From assembly GCA_009731375.1 (NCBI GenBank), contig BJOX01000153.1, forward strand, positions 184,789 through 248,788: DNA of 64,000 nucleotides, given 5' to 3'. A model generated the notes under the pieces. The model did no database searches, was not told the origin of the DNA, and worked only from the letters and a program-made list of their open reading frames with translations. This document shows, piece by piece, positions 1-10,191 of this stretch (positions within the stretch are counted from its first letter, which is position 1; the number at the start of each line of letters is the position of its first letter). This DNA comes from Paulinella micropora. Lineage: Eukaryota > Cercozoa > Imbricatea > Euglyphida. The translations under genes and the position numbers were made by a program.

Positions 1-90
1 TTCGGCTTCCCACTCAGCTCTATGAGTGGCAAGTATTTTATTAAGCTTAAAACAGTGATCTGTGATTGCGTAATACAGTACGGTAGATAA
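1..90 (+). CDS. Possible 3' end of an unidentified gene
   Basis: An open frame of 29 codons runs from the window edge to a TAA at 88-90 and could be the tail of a gene starting outside the window. No motif is visible. It is followed by a 10-N gap (100-109) and a G run. The call rests only on the frame being open. Confidence 0.2.
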   Translation, partial: FGFPLSSMSGKYFIKLKTVICDCVIQYGR

Positions 91-177
91 ATTGTTAATN
101 NNNNNNNNNGGGGGGGGGGGGGGGCACATCTTGCGCGGGTTGCTACCTTCTTATTTTTTAAAAAAAAGAAAGAATTT

Positions 178-819
178 ATGTTGCTTCTCCGCTGGCTGCT
201 GCTGTTGCATGCTGTAACGGCAAAGACAAGCTGGAGTGATCTCCAAACAATACACGTGCCAACACATGCAAAGATACTATTCTTGAATGTGAAGGTTACG
301 CGCAGTGGCAAACACGGCACAACCCAAGATCATCATCTAACTGCCTGGTCCAACCCCGGGCTTGCTACGATTTACGTCTGGGCAGAGTCACCCTGTGGTA
401 CGTGGACATGGAACGAGTCGCAACATACACTGCGTGCACGGATGGCTACAATGAGTGAATGCAGCTCAAGTGAGATAAAAAAGCTAGACTGCTACGAAGC
501 CACGCTGACACAAATCTGCGACGGGCCTTTGGTGTGGTGGGCCACGTGTGAATTACAAATGACTAACTGCTCGGACGAGATACGCAACCAGACGCAACAG
601 TGCGTAATGACATACGAGTTGGGCGTCACACCATTGAATGTAGAACTATATAAAGGATTCCTGATTGTTGGTTTTCTAGCAGTGGGCTGGGTTTTCGCCT
701 GCGTGGTAGCATTGTCTTATATGGCCATCACCGAATTTGAAGGACCCGCCATGGATTGGGTCCCGAAGTTCATGTTGTGCAGTTTTGGGTTGGCCTTCAT
801 ATTCGCCCTTGTCTGCTGA
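178..819 (+). CDS. Secreted/membrane glycoprotein with C-terminal transmembrane segments
   Basis: Protein of 213 residues, family not recognised. Residues 1-15 form a leucine-rich signal peptide (MLLLRWLLLLHAV). The ectodomain (about 16-157) has several cysteines and three N-glycosylation sequons (NES, NCS, NQT). Two hydrophobic stretches follow, about 160-185 and 195-213, the second ending at the stop codon. The start follows an A/T-rich leader (tttttaaaaaaaagaaag), as at several other genes here. It looks like a small envelope or cell-surface protein. It resembles the three membrane proteins at 21-23.7 kb in general layout only; I see no sequence similarity. Unlike most neighbours it is uninterrupted. 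Confidence 0.7.
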   Translation: MLLLRWLLLLHAVTAKTSWSDLQTIHVPTHAKILFLNVKVTRSGKHGTTQDHHLTAWSNPGLATIYVWAESPCGTWTWNESQHTLRARMATMSECSSSEIKKLDCYEATLTQICDGPLVWWATCELQMTNCSDEIRNQTQQCVMTYELGVTPLNVELYKGFLIVGFLAVGWVFACVVALSYMAITEFEGPAMDWVPKFMLCSFGLAFIFALVC

Positions 820-956
820 TTTCTTGCAGCGGCGATGTTGTCCGCCCGGGTCAACATTGTGCATTTACAAAAGCCTTGGCAGCCGTGGAATCTGACTGTG
901 CCAGCGGCGTAAGTACGCTGCGGAGGCTAAAAAGAGGGGCATCTAGTTGAGTACAC

Positions 957-987
<31 letters not shown>

Positions 988-1018
988 TTTAATAAATTGT
1001 CCTAGTATTCCATACTAG
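957..1018. terminator. AT repeat, AATAAA and stem-loop between convergent genes
   Basis: A run of TA dinucleotides (about 959-987) is followed by AATAAA at 991-996 and by the perfect stem-loop CTAGTAT-tcc-ATACTAG at 1002-1018. The stem overlaps the stop codon (1015-1017) of the minus-strand gene. Its position between two convergent genes suggests shared 3'-end formation, which is inference. Confidence 0.45.
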
Positions 1019-2223
1019 AGGGAGGGGGAGGGAGGAAGAGGAGAGGAGGAGGGAGGGCCGCGCGGGGCTCCGTATAAGCGGAAGAACCAACAGCACATGT
1101 TGCCTGATTCTAGCGTCCAGAGCAGCGAGGCGCGCCTTTCGCGGCCCACGAGCCAGGCTAGCTCAGCCGTGAACACGTCTTTCGTCAGGGCCTTGTCACC
1201 CGCGTAGAACCTGAGCAACTGCAGCGCGCCCCGGCCGAGGTACAGAGTCACCGCCAGCAGAGAGCCGGCGCAGGGGTCCAGCGCGCGCACGGCCAGTTCC
1301 AGACCGCGTTGGTTGCCGTGCAACATGCCGCAAAAGTCTGCGTAACAGAGCTGATAGTGCGGCGGGGGAGGTTCGAGCTTGGCGCGGCGGGTTAGGAACT
1401 CCTCGAGCGAGCCTGGGTGCACAGTTAGGCCGGGCGCTTGCAGGGCCCACAGCTGCTCGCAGGTCTTGGCGCACAGGTTGGGCACGTCGGCCTGCAGCGG
1501 ACAGGGGGTGCCGGCCTGCAGCGCGCGGAAGGAGCAGCCACCGCTGCCCTCCAACAACAGTACCGAGGCCTTCACCAGTTGCCGAACCTTCACCAGGGCC
1601 GCCAGCTCCGCCGCCAGCCGCTCGTTGCAAGTGGCTTTGAAGTGGCGGTCCCTGTCCTGGTTGTACACCTCCACCGACGCCTGCAGGGGTTGCTGTAGGA
1701 ATGCGTTGTTCAGCCGCCGCCGCTCACACCCCGCGCGGGCTTCCGCCTCGAGGCGCAGGCGGCGGTCCAGCAGGGGCACGGGCACGTAGTCGCTCTTGCC
1801 CGCGTGCCGCCCGCGTCCTGTATGCCTCACCAGGGCGTACCACACCCCGTCGATTTCGCGCGTGCCTTCGCCGAGTTTGTAGTCACACGAGGCAAAGCGG
1901 GCCCGCCGCAGCTGGCTGTGCAGGATACACAGCAAAACGGAGTAGCGCCCGCCGGCCAGCTCAAAGGCTAGCAGGAGGCCCGCGTCCGCGGCCGCAAAGA
2001 CGGTCGGCGCCCAGTGCACGACCCGTCCGCGGACGACGGCCCCTGGGTAAGGCCGTGAGTCGGCTACGGCCGTCTCGTGGTCTGGGTATTCTGTGTCTGT
2101 CCAGGTAAGCTCCAGGTCGCCCGTGTCCAGGTCGCGCAGGGTTTCCACCAGAAAACCGCGGTACGTGGGGAAACAGAGCGTGTCGGTGCCAGCTACGGGG
2201 GGCTGCAAACTAGTCGTAGTCAT
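1015..2223 (-). CDS. GC-rich hypothetical protein, about 402 aa
   Basis: I do not recognise this protein. A longer start exists at 2253, but the internal ATG at 2223 (MTTTSLQPP) looks more natural. Visible features are a mixed alpha/beta composition, 15 or so scattered cysteines, a basic central part (about residues 130-190) and a low-complexity Pro/Ser tail (SSSPLPPSPSL). There is no signal peptide or membrane segment. Codon use is strongly GC-biased, like the glycoprotein and LRR genes and unlike the helicase. The frame is intact over its whole length, which makes it one of the few unbroken long genes in the window. It lies convergent to the membrane glycoprotein gene. Confidence 0.6.
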   Translation of the reverse strand: MTTTSLQPPVAGTDTLCFPTYRGFLVETLRDLDTGDLELTWTDTEYPDHETAVADSRPYPGAVVRGRVVHWAPTVFAAADAGLLLAFELAGGRYSVLLCILHSQLRRARFASCDYKLGEGTREIDGVWYALVRHTGRGRHAGKSDYVPVPLLDRRLRLEAEARAGCERRRLNNAFLQQPLQASVEVYNQDRDRHFKATCNERLAAELAALVKVRQLVKASVLLLEGSGGCSFRALQAGTPCPLQADVPNLCAKTCEQLWALQAPGLTVHPGSLEEFLTRRAKLEPPPPHYQLCYADFCGMLHGNQRGLELAVRALDPCAGSLLAVTLYLGRGALQLLRFYAGDKALTKDVFTAELAWLVGRERRASLLWTLESGNMCCWFFRLYGAPRGPPSSSPLPPSPSL

Positions 2224-2287
2224 AGTAGTTTCTTTCTGTGGCCGACGCTGCATCCAACAGGACCTGGCGGCTGGAGCACTTGCCAGT

Positions 2288-2367
2288 AAGGGGGGGGAGC
2301 GCTCCCCCCCTGGCCAGCAAGGGGGGGGGGGGGGGGGCCCCCCCCCCCCCGGGGGGGNNNNNNNNNN
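2288..2367. repeat. G/C homopolymer block and gap upstream of the minus-strand gene
   Basis: Runs of G, then C, then G lead into a 10-N gap (2358-2367). Before it, gctccccccctggcc is a near inverted copy of the preceding ggggggga. Together with the gap this block replaces the expected 5' region of the minus-strand gene. No promoter element can be picked out. Confidence 0.5.
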
Positions 2368-2395
2368 CCGAGGGAGGAGTGATAGGATTTATAGC

Positions 2396-2792
2396 TGCAA
2401 GATTAATAGTTTTTAAATAAATTTCTTTTTTTCTTGTTGTACTTGGTTCTCTGCGCCCCAACCAGAAGGTGGCACCGTCGTCCGGCATTCTTGCTTTTCC
2501 GTTCGTTGGATGATGAAGCTTGTGCGCCAGGAACTTGTTGTTATATATTTCAGCGAATGTGTAGCTCACAGCCTGGGCCTTTGGCTGTTGCAACAGGCTG
2601 GCAGTGGGAGGGGGCGGCCTGGAGACTCTCGTCGCAGCCCCGGACTGGAGTTGAGTATACCCAGAAGCACAAAACAGCTAGACGTGGATCTGGGGCTTTT
2701 GTTTGAGCGCACGGAGAATCTCCTTAACGACTGGCTAAGCAAGAGTGAGAGAGAGACAGGGATAGGAAAAAGAGGCAAGGGGGGGGGGGGGG
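2396..2792. other. Ambiguous coding stretch, both strands open
   Basis: Two overlapping frames look coding and I cannot choose. On the plus strand a frame from ATG 2510 contains a plausible helical segment (residues about 60-85, including LDVDLGLLFERTENLLND) and runs into a gap at 2793. On the minus strand a frame from about 2670 to the gap at 2358 contains SYTFAEIYNNKFLAHKL and a charged tail. Neither matches a family I know. The plus frame is in register with the MYND gene beyond the gap (2793-2845) but need not belong to it. Confidence 0.3.
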
Positions 2793-2923
2793 NNNNNNNN
2801 NNNNNNNNNNNNNNNNNNNNNNNNNNNNNNNNNNNNNNNNNNNNNCCCCCCCCCCCCCCCCCCCCCCCCCCCATTGCACACTTTTTGTCTCGCTTGCACT
2901 CGGCGCGGCGGGGGAGTGTTTTG

Positions 2924-4269
2924 ATGTGTAATATGATGGGGAGTGTAAAGGCGCCAACGCCAACAGTGTTGGGACATTGTCACTGGCCCAGCTGCCTGCG
3001 GGAGTTTACCACGGCCAAGAGCGGCCCTTCTCTGCGAAGTTGTGGGCGTTGCTCTGCTGCTAGGTATTGTAATTTGGAATGCCAACATGAACACTGGGAT
3101 GAGCACAAACGGGTTTGTAACAATCCGACTGCAGAGAGCGTTCAGCGGGTACAAGAAATGTATTTTGGAGACATGGTGGTGGGAATCAGGGAGCGGCGCG
3201 TGTATAAAGAACTCATACAGAAAGCCCAGAAACATCATGGCGGTGGGCTGGTATACTTGCTTTTGGGCGTGGAGAGCGAAGAAAGCGCGTACCCCCGCAC
3301 CCGACTAGACGAATCAAGGTGGACGTGGCTGCGTACGCTGGAACAGAGCCAGGCTACGAAGGTGGCGAGTAAGCCCTTTCCAGCCCTGACGCTAATTATC
3401 ATATCGGTGCCGTACAAGGTAAGTTTCAGGGATTTTAAAAACAGGTATATACTGCAGAACCGAAATTTTTCTGTGCTGTCAGAAGAGGACGACAAGTTTG
3501 GGATGTACGGCCAAATGTCCAAAGTACTAGGTTACGAGGCAAAGTGCAAGGCTCTGCTGAGGGCACCGAGATGCGTCGTCTGCAAGAGTGAGATTGCTTG
3601 CAGAGCTGCAGGCTTGCACAAGGTGTGCTTGCTATTTGTACTGCGAGCAATGTCAGGAGCTGCACAAAGAAACGTGCCCGGTTCAGGACGAGGAAGAGCG
3701 GGAGGGCAGCACGTTGCTGGGAGAGCTGGCGCGACGGAAGACCCTGAGCAAGTACTTGCGTTTAATGAAGAACCCCCCCCCCNNNNNNNNNNNNNNNNNN
3801 NNNNNNNNNNNNNNNNNNNNNNNNNNNNNNNNNNNNNNNNNNNNNNNNNNNNNNNNNNNNNNNNNNNNNNNNNNNNNNNNNNNNNNNNNNNNNNNNNNNN
3901 NNNNNNNNNNNNNNNNNNNNNNNNNNNNNNNNNNNNNNNNNNNNNNNNNNNNNNNNNNNNNTTTAAAAAAACCCCCCCCCCCCCCCCCCCCCCGAATGCC
4001 GGACGCGGACCTACGATCGCCTGTGCTTTGTGGCCAGTAGGCTGTTGTTGGCGACAGCGATTGAGCTCGTGAGGCTAGCACCCCGTGCGCGCAACCAAGA
4101 TGAGCTGCTGCAAGCTCAGCTCAAGGAGGCGGCCTTTCTACTGGACCAGGCGCAGGCGCCCGCCCTCGGCCTGTTAGAGGCGCTGGACCGCGGCTTGCTT
4201 GAACAGCTCCTGCAGAGCTACATACCCAGCCCGCTTAGAGCGCGAGCCCGCCCGTGCGGGCTGGCATGA
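2924..4269 (+). pseudogene. Double MYND-type zinc-finger protein, frameshifted and gapped
   Basis: MYND fingers are protein-protein interaction domains common in large DNA viruses and eukaryotes. The first is clear: Cys pair, then CGRC, then RYCNLECQ, WDEHKRVC. The middle (to about 3560) is unrecognised. A second finger begins with RCVVC near 3570 but is split: the rest (CTRC, YLYCEQCQ, LHKETC) lies in another frame entered near 3585, so a one-base slip is needed. After the gap 3783-3961 the coding frame resumes as ECRTRTYDRL near 3994 and ends at 4267-4269. The likely start is ATG 2924 (MCNMMG). A GC hairpin overlaps the 3' end (4245-4262). The frameshift could be a sequencing error. Confidence 0.65.
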
Positions 4270-4373
4270 AAAAGCCTTAACAATGGCCTGTTCTTCTTCG
4301 TGCAGCAGAGTTGACAGATAAGTTGGCGCCAGCAAAGTACCACACACACACACACACACAAAGTTTTAATAAA
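4245..4373. terminator. GC hairpin and AATAAA between convergent genes
   Basis: The hairpin AGCCCGC-ccgt-GCGGGCT (4245-4262) covers the end of the MYND reading frame. A CA microsatellite (about 4340-4360) and AATAAA (4368-4373) follow before the convergent LRR gene ends at 4406. The hairpin belongs to a family repeated elsewhere in the window. A 3'-end processing role is inferred by analogy with the hairpin-associated transcript ends known from mimiviruses. Confidence 0.5.
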
Positions 4374-4405
4374 AAAATCCGATTAACGTCTTATACACTA
4401 GAATC

Positions 4406-6419
4406 TCAGCCCGACGGAAGGCTCGTTCTCTCCTCCACTCGCGGCAGCGGGCCGGGCTGGGGATCAAAGATGTTGTTAGCGGCGGCAGCGAGAGTGAGTG
4501 GGATGAGGGCTCCTTCTGCGCCCAAGCGCACGTTGAAGCTGCAGGTAGGGTGAGTGGCGAGGGCGGAGAGGACGCGCAGCATCTGAGTGTAGCGTGCAAT
4601 GTTGGCGGCGTCGAGCCTGAGGTCGCCCAGCTCGATGATCCATTCGATGCTCCTGAGGGTGTCGGTAGCGTGGTGGGCGCTGTCGGGCAGGAAAAGCCTG
4701 GCCAGACTGCTGGGCAGGCGGCAGTTGGCGTGGTCGAGGAGCGTGCCGGTGGTTTCGTCAGCGAAGACGGTGCCTGCGCCCATGAGGGCAAGCTTCCAGG
4801 CGCCAACCAGGTGCGTGCTGCGCAGTTTCTGCAGGCCCTGCGAGCTGATGGCGCTGCAGCAGGCTGAGCGTTCCCTGCACTGCCAGCGACTGATGTGATA
4901 GAGGGGTTCAAGGAGGTCGATGTCACAGTCTTGTATCTTAACGTCGAGTTGGGTGAGTTCGAATCTAGGCAGGAGCACCGCCAGCAGCGACTGGAAGGCA
5001 CAGGCCGAGGAGCACAGGCCGCTGAGCCTGTGTTCGTACAGGGCCAGGTTACGCAGGCGTAGCTCGCACTGGAGCCCAGGCTGAGAAAGTTGCCAGGTGT
5101 CGACAAAGGACAGCAACTGACGCACCTGGGCGCCCCCGGCGCTGAACGCCCCCATGTCTAGCGTCAAAGAGAGGCGGAGCGGCCTGGCCAGGGCTACTTT
5201 GGCCAAGAGCCCCTGCGCGGTGTGGGGCGGCCGAGTGGCTTCTTCAAAGGCCGCGAGGGAGATCTCTACCTGCAGGTTTTCCAGTTTGGGATAGATGAGG
5301 GCAGGGGTGTGGGGCCAGGGAACAGAGGGGCCAAGGCAAGGGAGGAAATACGGGGAGAGGCGTCTCTGCACCAGACAACGCAGGTTAGGGAGCCGAACGC
5401 AGGTCCGTCCGATCAGGGTTCCCTCAAACAACTGGCAGTCGTGGATGCGCAGTTCCTCCAGCGCGCCGAAACTGCCCTTGGCCACCAGCTCCTCGACCCG
5501 CGTGTCGTTCCAGAACTGGCCGTGCAGGTCTAGGCTGCGGACCTCCTGACAGTTCTTGGCGCTCACGCTGCACAGCGTGGGCAGCGATCCGCAGATGCGA
5601 CAGCTGCTCCAGTGCCACCGCGGGGCAGTCCGTGATCACAAGCTCCTGCAGACCCTGCAGATGCGCCTGTACCACCAGGTTGACTAGGCGCTCGTCCGTC
5701 CAGTAGGCTCCCTAGAGACCCAGCGTGCATTTCTGCGGCCACTGCCGCAGCACGAGCTGCAGCCTGCCGAAGGCCTCCGTGCCCCCCTCGTCGGAGACCT
5801 CCAGGTGCAGTGCCCGCGGTTGGAGGTTCCCGTGCCGGGCGACGCCGCTGGCTTTGTTGAACACTATGGCCAGGCAGTTGCCCACCGTCAGCACGCTCCC
5901 GCGCAGTCGTAGCTCCGTCACATTGGGCATCATAAACAGCAGTTGATCCAGCAGCACTGGTACGTTCCCCCCGTCCGTGAAGTCGGCGCCTGGCGCCAGT
6001 TCCAGGACGCCGCCCCCTCCTCCTCGTCGGGCTCCCGGCGCAGAGCCGTCCGCGGAGCCTAGGTAAGCCGCTAACGCCTTGGCCACGAAGCCCGCCACAT
6101 CATCCACGACAGCCTCTTCAGCCGGGGAACGGCTCACGGTGTCTTTGGAAAGGCAGTGACCGATCAGGGCGCCGAAGCTTTGCTGAAGTTTTTCGGTCCG
6201 CTGGACAAGCAATGGAAGATCAGGCAGAGCTTGGACGCAGTCCGCCACTAGCACTGACAGCAAGGGCGACATGCCCCCCGCCGGAGCGGTCGGAGCATCG
6301 TTACAAGCTGTAACGGTAGGTGAGACAGGCTTGCTAGACTCTTCGTTCGCAGCGTCCGCTGGCGCCAGTGTCGACAGGCTACAATCAGACGACGACGATA
6401 GCCTACGTTTGCCTAGCAT
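4406..6419 (-). pseudogene. Leucine-rich-repeat-like protein, broken by a stop and a frameshift
   Basis: Read on the minus strand from ATG 6419 (MLGKRRLSSSSD), about 665 codons. The N-terminal 130 residues are Ser/Ala-rich and unrecognised. From about 5950 onward there are degenerate leucine-rich repeats (LRLRGSVL, LQELVITDCPAV, VRSLDLHGQF, LEELRIHDCQLF, LTQLDVKIQDC), spaced like F-box or RNI-type LRRs. An in-frame TAG at 5712-5714 interrupts the gene while LRR coding continues in the same frame. A one-base shift is then needed near 5590 to reach the frame ending at 4406. LRR proteins usually mediate protein binding; the partner here is unknown. It is divergent from the USP gene, and their shared upstream region is mostly a gap. 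Confidence 0.6.
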
Positions 6420-6503
6420 GTTTGTCTTCGGTTCGCCGGGCGGCAAAGAAAAAAAAAACAAGAGAGGGGAGGGAGACAGAGAGAAGAAGACAGGGGGGGG
6501 GGG

Positions 6504-6963
6504 NNNNNNNNNNNNNNNNNNNNNNNNNNNNNNNNNNNNNNNNNNNNNNNNNNNNNNNNNNNNNNNNNNNNNNNNNNNNNNNNNNNNNNNNNNNNNNNNN
6601 NNNNNNNNNNNNNNNNNNNNNNNNNNNNNNNNNNNNNNNNNNNNNNNNNNNNNNNNNNNNNNNNNNNNNNNNNNNNNNNNNNNNNNNNNNNNNNNNNNNN
6701 NNNNNNNNNNNNNNNNNNNNNNNNNNNNNNNNNNNNNNNNNNNNNNNNNNNNNNNNNNNNNNNNNNNNNNNNNNNNNNNNNNNNNNNNNNNNNNNNNNNN
6801 NNNNNNNNNNNNNNNNNNNNNNNNNNNNNNNNNNNNNNNNNNNNNNNNNNNNNNNNNNNNNNNNNNNNNNNNNNNNNNNNNNNNNNNNNNNNNNNNNNNN
6901 NNNNNNNNNNNNNNNNNNNNNNNNNNNNNNNNNNNNNNNNNNNNNNNNNNNNNNNNNNNNNNN
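6504..6963. other. 460-base gap in the divergent LRR/USP intergenic region
   Basis: Unsequenced bases flanked by G runs lie between the start of the LRR gene (6419, minus) and the start of the USP gene (7042, plus). Any divergent promoters are hidden here. Confidence 0.9.
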
Positions 6964-7041
6964 GGGGGGGAAGAGCGCGAGGGACTGCTCTTTTTAGAGT
7001 ATAAGAAGAAGCGCAGCGAAGAAAAAGAAAAGGAAAATATC

Positions 7042-9935
7042 ATGGCAACAGCAGAGCAGCAAAAGCGCTTGGTGTTGTTAACGGACAGATTGGCTAGATT
7101 GCACAGCATGGGACATGTAGGAAATCATACGAAGGATGTTGAGACAATCGGACGTGTAAAGAGTTTCATGGCAAAACTTAGCCAAAATTTCTCCACAGAC
7201 ATATTGGGAATGTGGAGGCTGTTTTACGACGACAATCCGAAATACTGGGAGAACGCCTCGCAAAAGATGTGGGGGCATGTAAAGGACGACGCAGATGCTC
7301 TGCTGCGCATGGCGTATGCCGCCAATGCGCTAGAGGTCAAATGCTACGATGACTTTGTCGAACAGACCCAAATGCTGTTTGCACGACTAAGCGATGATGT
7401 ACTGCGGGTTCCAGATAAACTAGCAGCAACCTTCGACACAGTTTGTCGGGATCTAATAAGAAATAAGCCCTTTTTAGAGGACGAGTTTATCAGCTACAAG
7501 CTGGGTTGGATACCCGAGCATTCGCCGTACTTTGCTAGGGCCCAACAGCTCGCGACAAGGCTGTGCCCGCCTATGTGGCGTGATAAACTGGCAGAAAGAG
7601 CAATCAACATGCACTTGATCCTGACTGACGACCCCGCCCTTACGCGCTGTCTAGTTACGCCGGAGCTGTTGGAGGCGGTGCGCGGAGCGGCCGAGGCGGT
7701 CCTGAAAGGGCGGGCAGCCTCTGCCGACTGGAACGGTGAGTACTTTGTAAATTTAAATGGTACACTGGCTCGGTTGGCGGCCCAGATCACGCAAGCGGAA
7801 ACGAGTAGTCATCATCCTCGTCATCAGCAAGGAGGGCCTGGCGCATGCGTGCCCTTTTTAGACAAGTGGATTAAAAAAACCCTGAAGCAGGCCGAGCGGC
7901 TCTGCAAGCCAACCCGCGTGGGCGCGCGACTAGCATTAGCTTCCGCGGGTTCCTCGGTGGGCGCGCAGGGGCCCGCCGAGAAGAAACAACGCACAGACAA
8001 GCACGTAGAGCAAGTTAGCCAAGCGCTTATGCTCTTGACGCAGAAGAGCAAGATATGGGGAGGAGGAGGTTTCTACAGGGAATCTCCAGGTGTGTGCCGA
8101 CGAATCGACGCACAGGTTGCGCTGTGGATAAGTATCAAGGAAAAGTTCGGACGCAGCCAGGCCCGCCGAGACTGGGGGAGTAAAAGTCGGGGCGTGCACG
8201 CACCTGCCAATTCCGAGACACGCACTTTCAACGCTTGGTTCCAAAGTGAGTATTTGGCTGGCAATCAAAGGAAAGAGTACGAACTAACCGAAGCTCAGTG
8301 GGAAGAACTTGGTGAGCTAAAAACGGCAAATTCCACATTGCTGAGCCCGCAAGGGCTGTGGCTAGGCAACCAACTGGCTGGCTTGGTGAAAACAAAAAAG
8401 TCGAGTGGGAGCGCTGATCATAAGCTTGACCTGTTTGTAGCGGATGGCTTCTGTCTGGCGTGGTATGACGGGACAGAGGAAGCTGCGGCGGTGGTAGCGA
8501 CCCCGGCCGCTCGCGCCGTCGTCCAAAAGGGGCGGCTTGTCGGCGTCTCCGAGGAGCCGCCGCCTAAGCCCCTGCGAAATCTCGACGTTCAATGTTATTT
8601 AAACACTGTGGTCCAGTGTCTTTGTCCTGTACTAGCCAGCAGGATGTTGAAGTCTGAAGAAAAGGCTGGCAAAGAAGTGGCTTGCGGGGAGTGTGTAGGC
8701 TGCCGGCTGGAGGCGTTGTGCAACGGGCTGGTTCCGTACGGAAGCAGGTTTGAAAGAGGGACACGGTCTGTCGACGACTCGCTCCAACGTATTTTACGCG
8801 ATATACACCGACTCGAGTCCGTGGATGAGGAGGGCTCCGGGGGCAGGATGGCTGACGTGACTGAGGCAGTCGCTAAAATTCATGCTGCAATATATGCAGG
8901 CAACAAGAGTTGTGAACCCTTTTTGAAAAAGTGGACAAGCAGCCTGGGATATCAAGAAGTCGAAAGAAGAGTCTGTTACGCAGGACCGTACACGACCTGA
9001 ACCCAACATGATTCGTGGCTCCTGCATGGCATTGTCCTTGACTTACCCATAGAAGCCGAGCAGAAGAGAAAAACCAGGAACGAGCGCGAAAGGTTACAAT
9101 CCCTGCCCATGCATCTGACTCTCCAGCAAATAATAGATGCCTACCTGCAGAATCAGTACCAGGACGAAAACTACGCGCTCTGCCCCAGCTGCCAAGCCGG
9201 CGCCAGAAGGGGTTGCAGCTATACGCGCAGTCTGGTGGCAGAAGATTCCAAGGGGGCCGCGCCCTGGCTGGTGCTGTACAGCGCACCTGCGTTGGAGCGA
9301 AGAGCCGCAAAGCAGAAAAGCTAAAAACCCCACTAGTGCTTACGCCTACCGTACAGATCCCCTTCGCAGAGTTTTCTGCTAGTGCGCAGACCTTGGGCGA
9401 GGGGAGAAGGTACATATACCTGCTGGAGGCGGTGGCGTGCCATACTGGTGTTGCGAAAACGCCTGATTCCTGTCACTACTATGCTTACCGGCGCGGCGCC
9501 GACGATAGGGGGGGCTGGTGGCGCCTGGACGACGCTGCGCCCCCGACAAGCTTAGGGTGGGCAGAGGTGCAAGAGGACACAGCCTTCTCGGGCAGGCTGG
9601 TGGTGCTACGGCTAGTTGATGCCAACCCGCGACCCGCGCTGGGGCTGTGGCAGGGGAGCTTCCGCCTAGCCGAGCGCGCCTGGCAAAAGGTCGGGCGGTC
9701 CGAGCTGGTTTACGTCATGGATAAGGCTGGCTATGTAACGAGTGGAGACAGCATGTCGTATATTACCCAGATCATCGGGGCAATATGCGAAGGAATTATT
9801 CAGTCTGCTAACAAACAAGTACTCCTCGGCTATTCACAGCAGGAGACACTGAACCATGATTCCAGTTTTGCTGCAGTGGAGAAGCTCTTAGCCAAGCAGT
9901 TGCTGACTCATTACGGTCTAGCTCTCTCGCCTTAG
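7042..9935 (+). pseudogene. USP-type ubiquitin protease with long N-terminal region, interrupted
   Basis: Ubiquitin-specific proteases cleave ubiquitin from proteins using a Cys-His-Asp site. The Cys box is clear near 8574-8630: LRNLDVQCYLNTVVQCLCP, with the catalytic Cys after Gln and a Tyr-Leu-Asn following. The His box lies near 9417-9530: YLLEAVACH, CHYYAYRR and WWRLDD. Between them are CxxC pairs (CGECVGC near 8690, CPSC near 9184) as in the USP zinc-ribbon insert. About 510 residues precede the catalytic core and are not recognised. An in-frame TGA (8998-9000) splits the core, with coding continuing in the same frame, and a frameshift near 9320 is needed before the His box. The start is ATG 7042, the first in the frame after the gap. 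As it stands no full-length protease can be made without readthrough or correction. Confidence 0.75.
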
Positions 9936-10191
9936 CGAGAGCGAGTTAGGAAATCCCAAGTAATATTAAAAAAGGACAAAAGAGTGTTGATTGCCCCCTC
10001 CCTCTCNNNNNNNNNNNNNNNNNNNNNNNNNNNNNNNNNNNNNNNNNNNNNNNNNNNNNNNNNNNNNNNNNNNNNNNNNNNNNNNNNNNNNNNNNNNNNN
10101 NNNNNNNNNNNNNNNNNNNNNNNNNNNNNNNNNNNNNNNNNNNNNNNNNNNNNNNNNNNNCAAAATAAAAACAGAAAAGCAGGCGAGAGAA
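9936..10191. other. Intergenic gap between USP and glycoprotein genes
   Basis: A short A/T-rich stretch is followed by a 154-base gap (10007-10160) and the sequence caaaataaaaacagaaaagc just before the glycoprotein start. The AATAAA there may serve the USP gene or be chance. No gene is visible. Confidence 0.5.
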
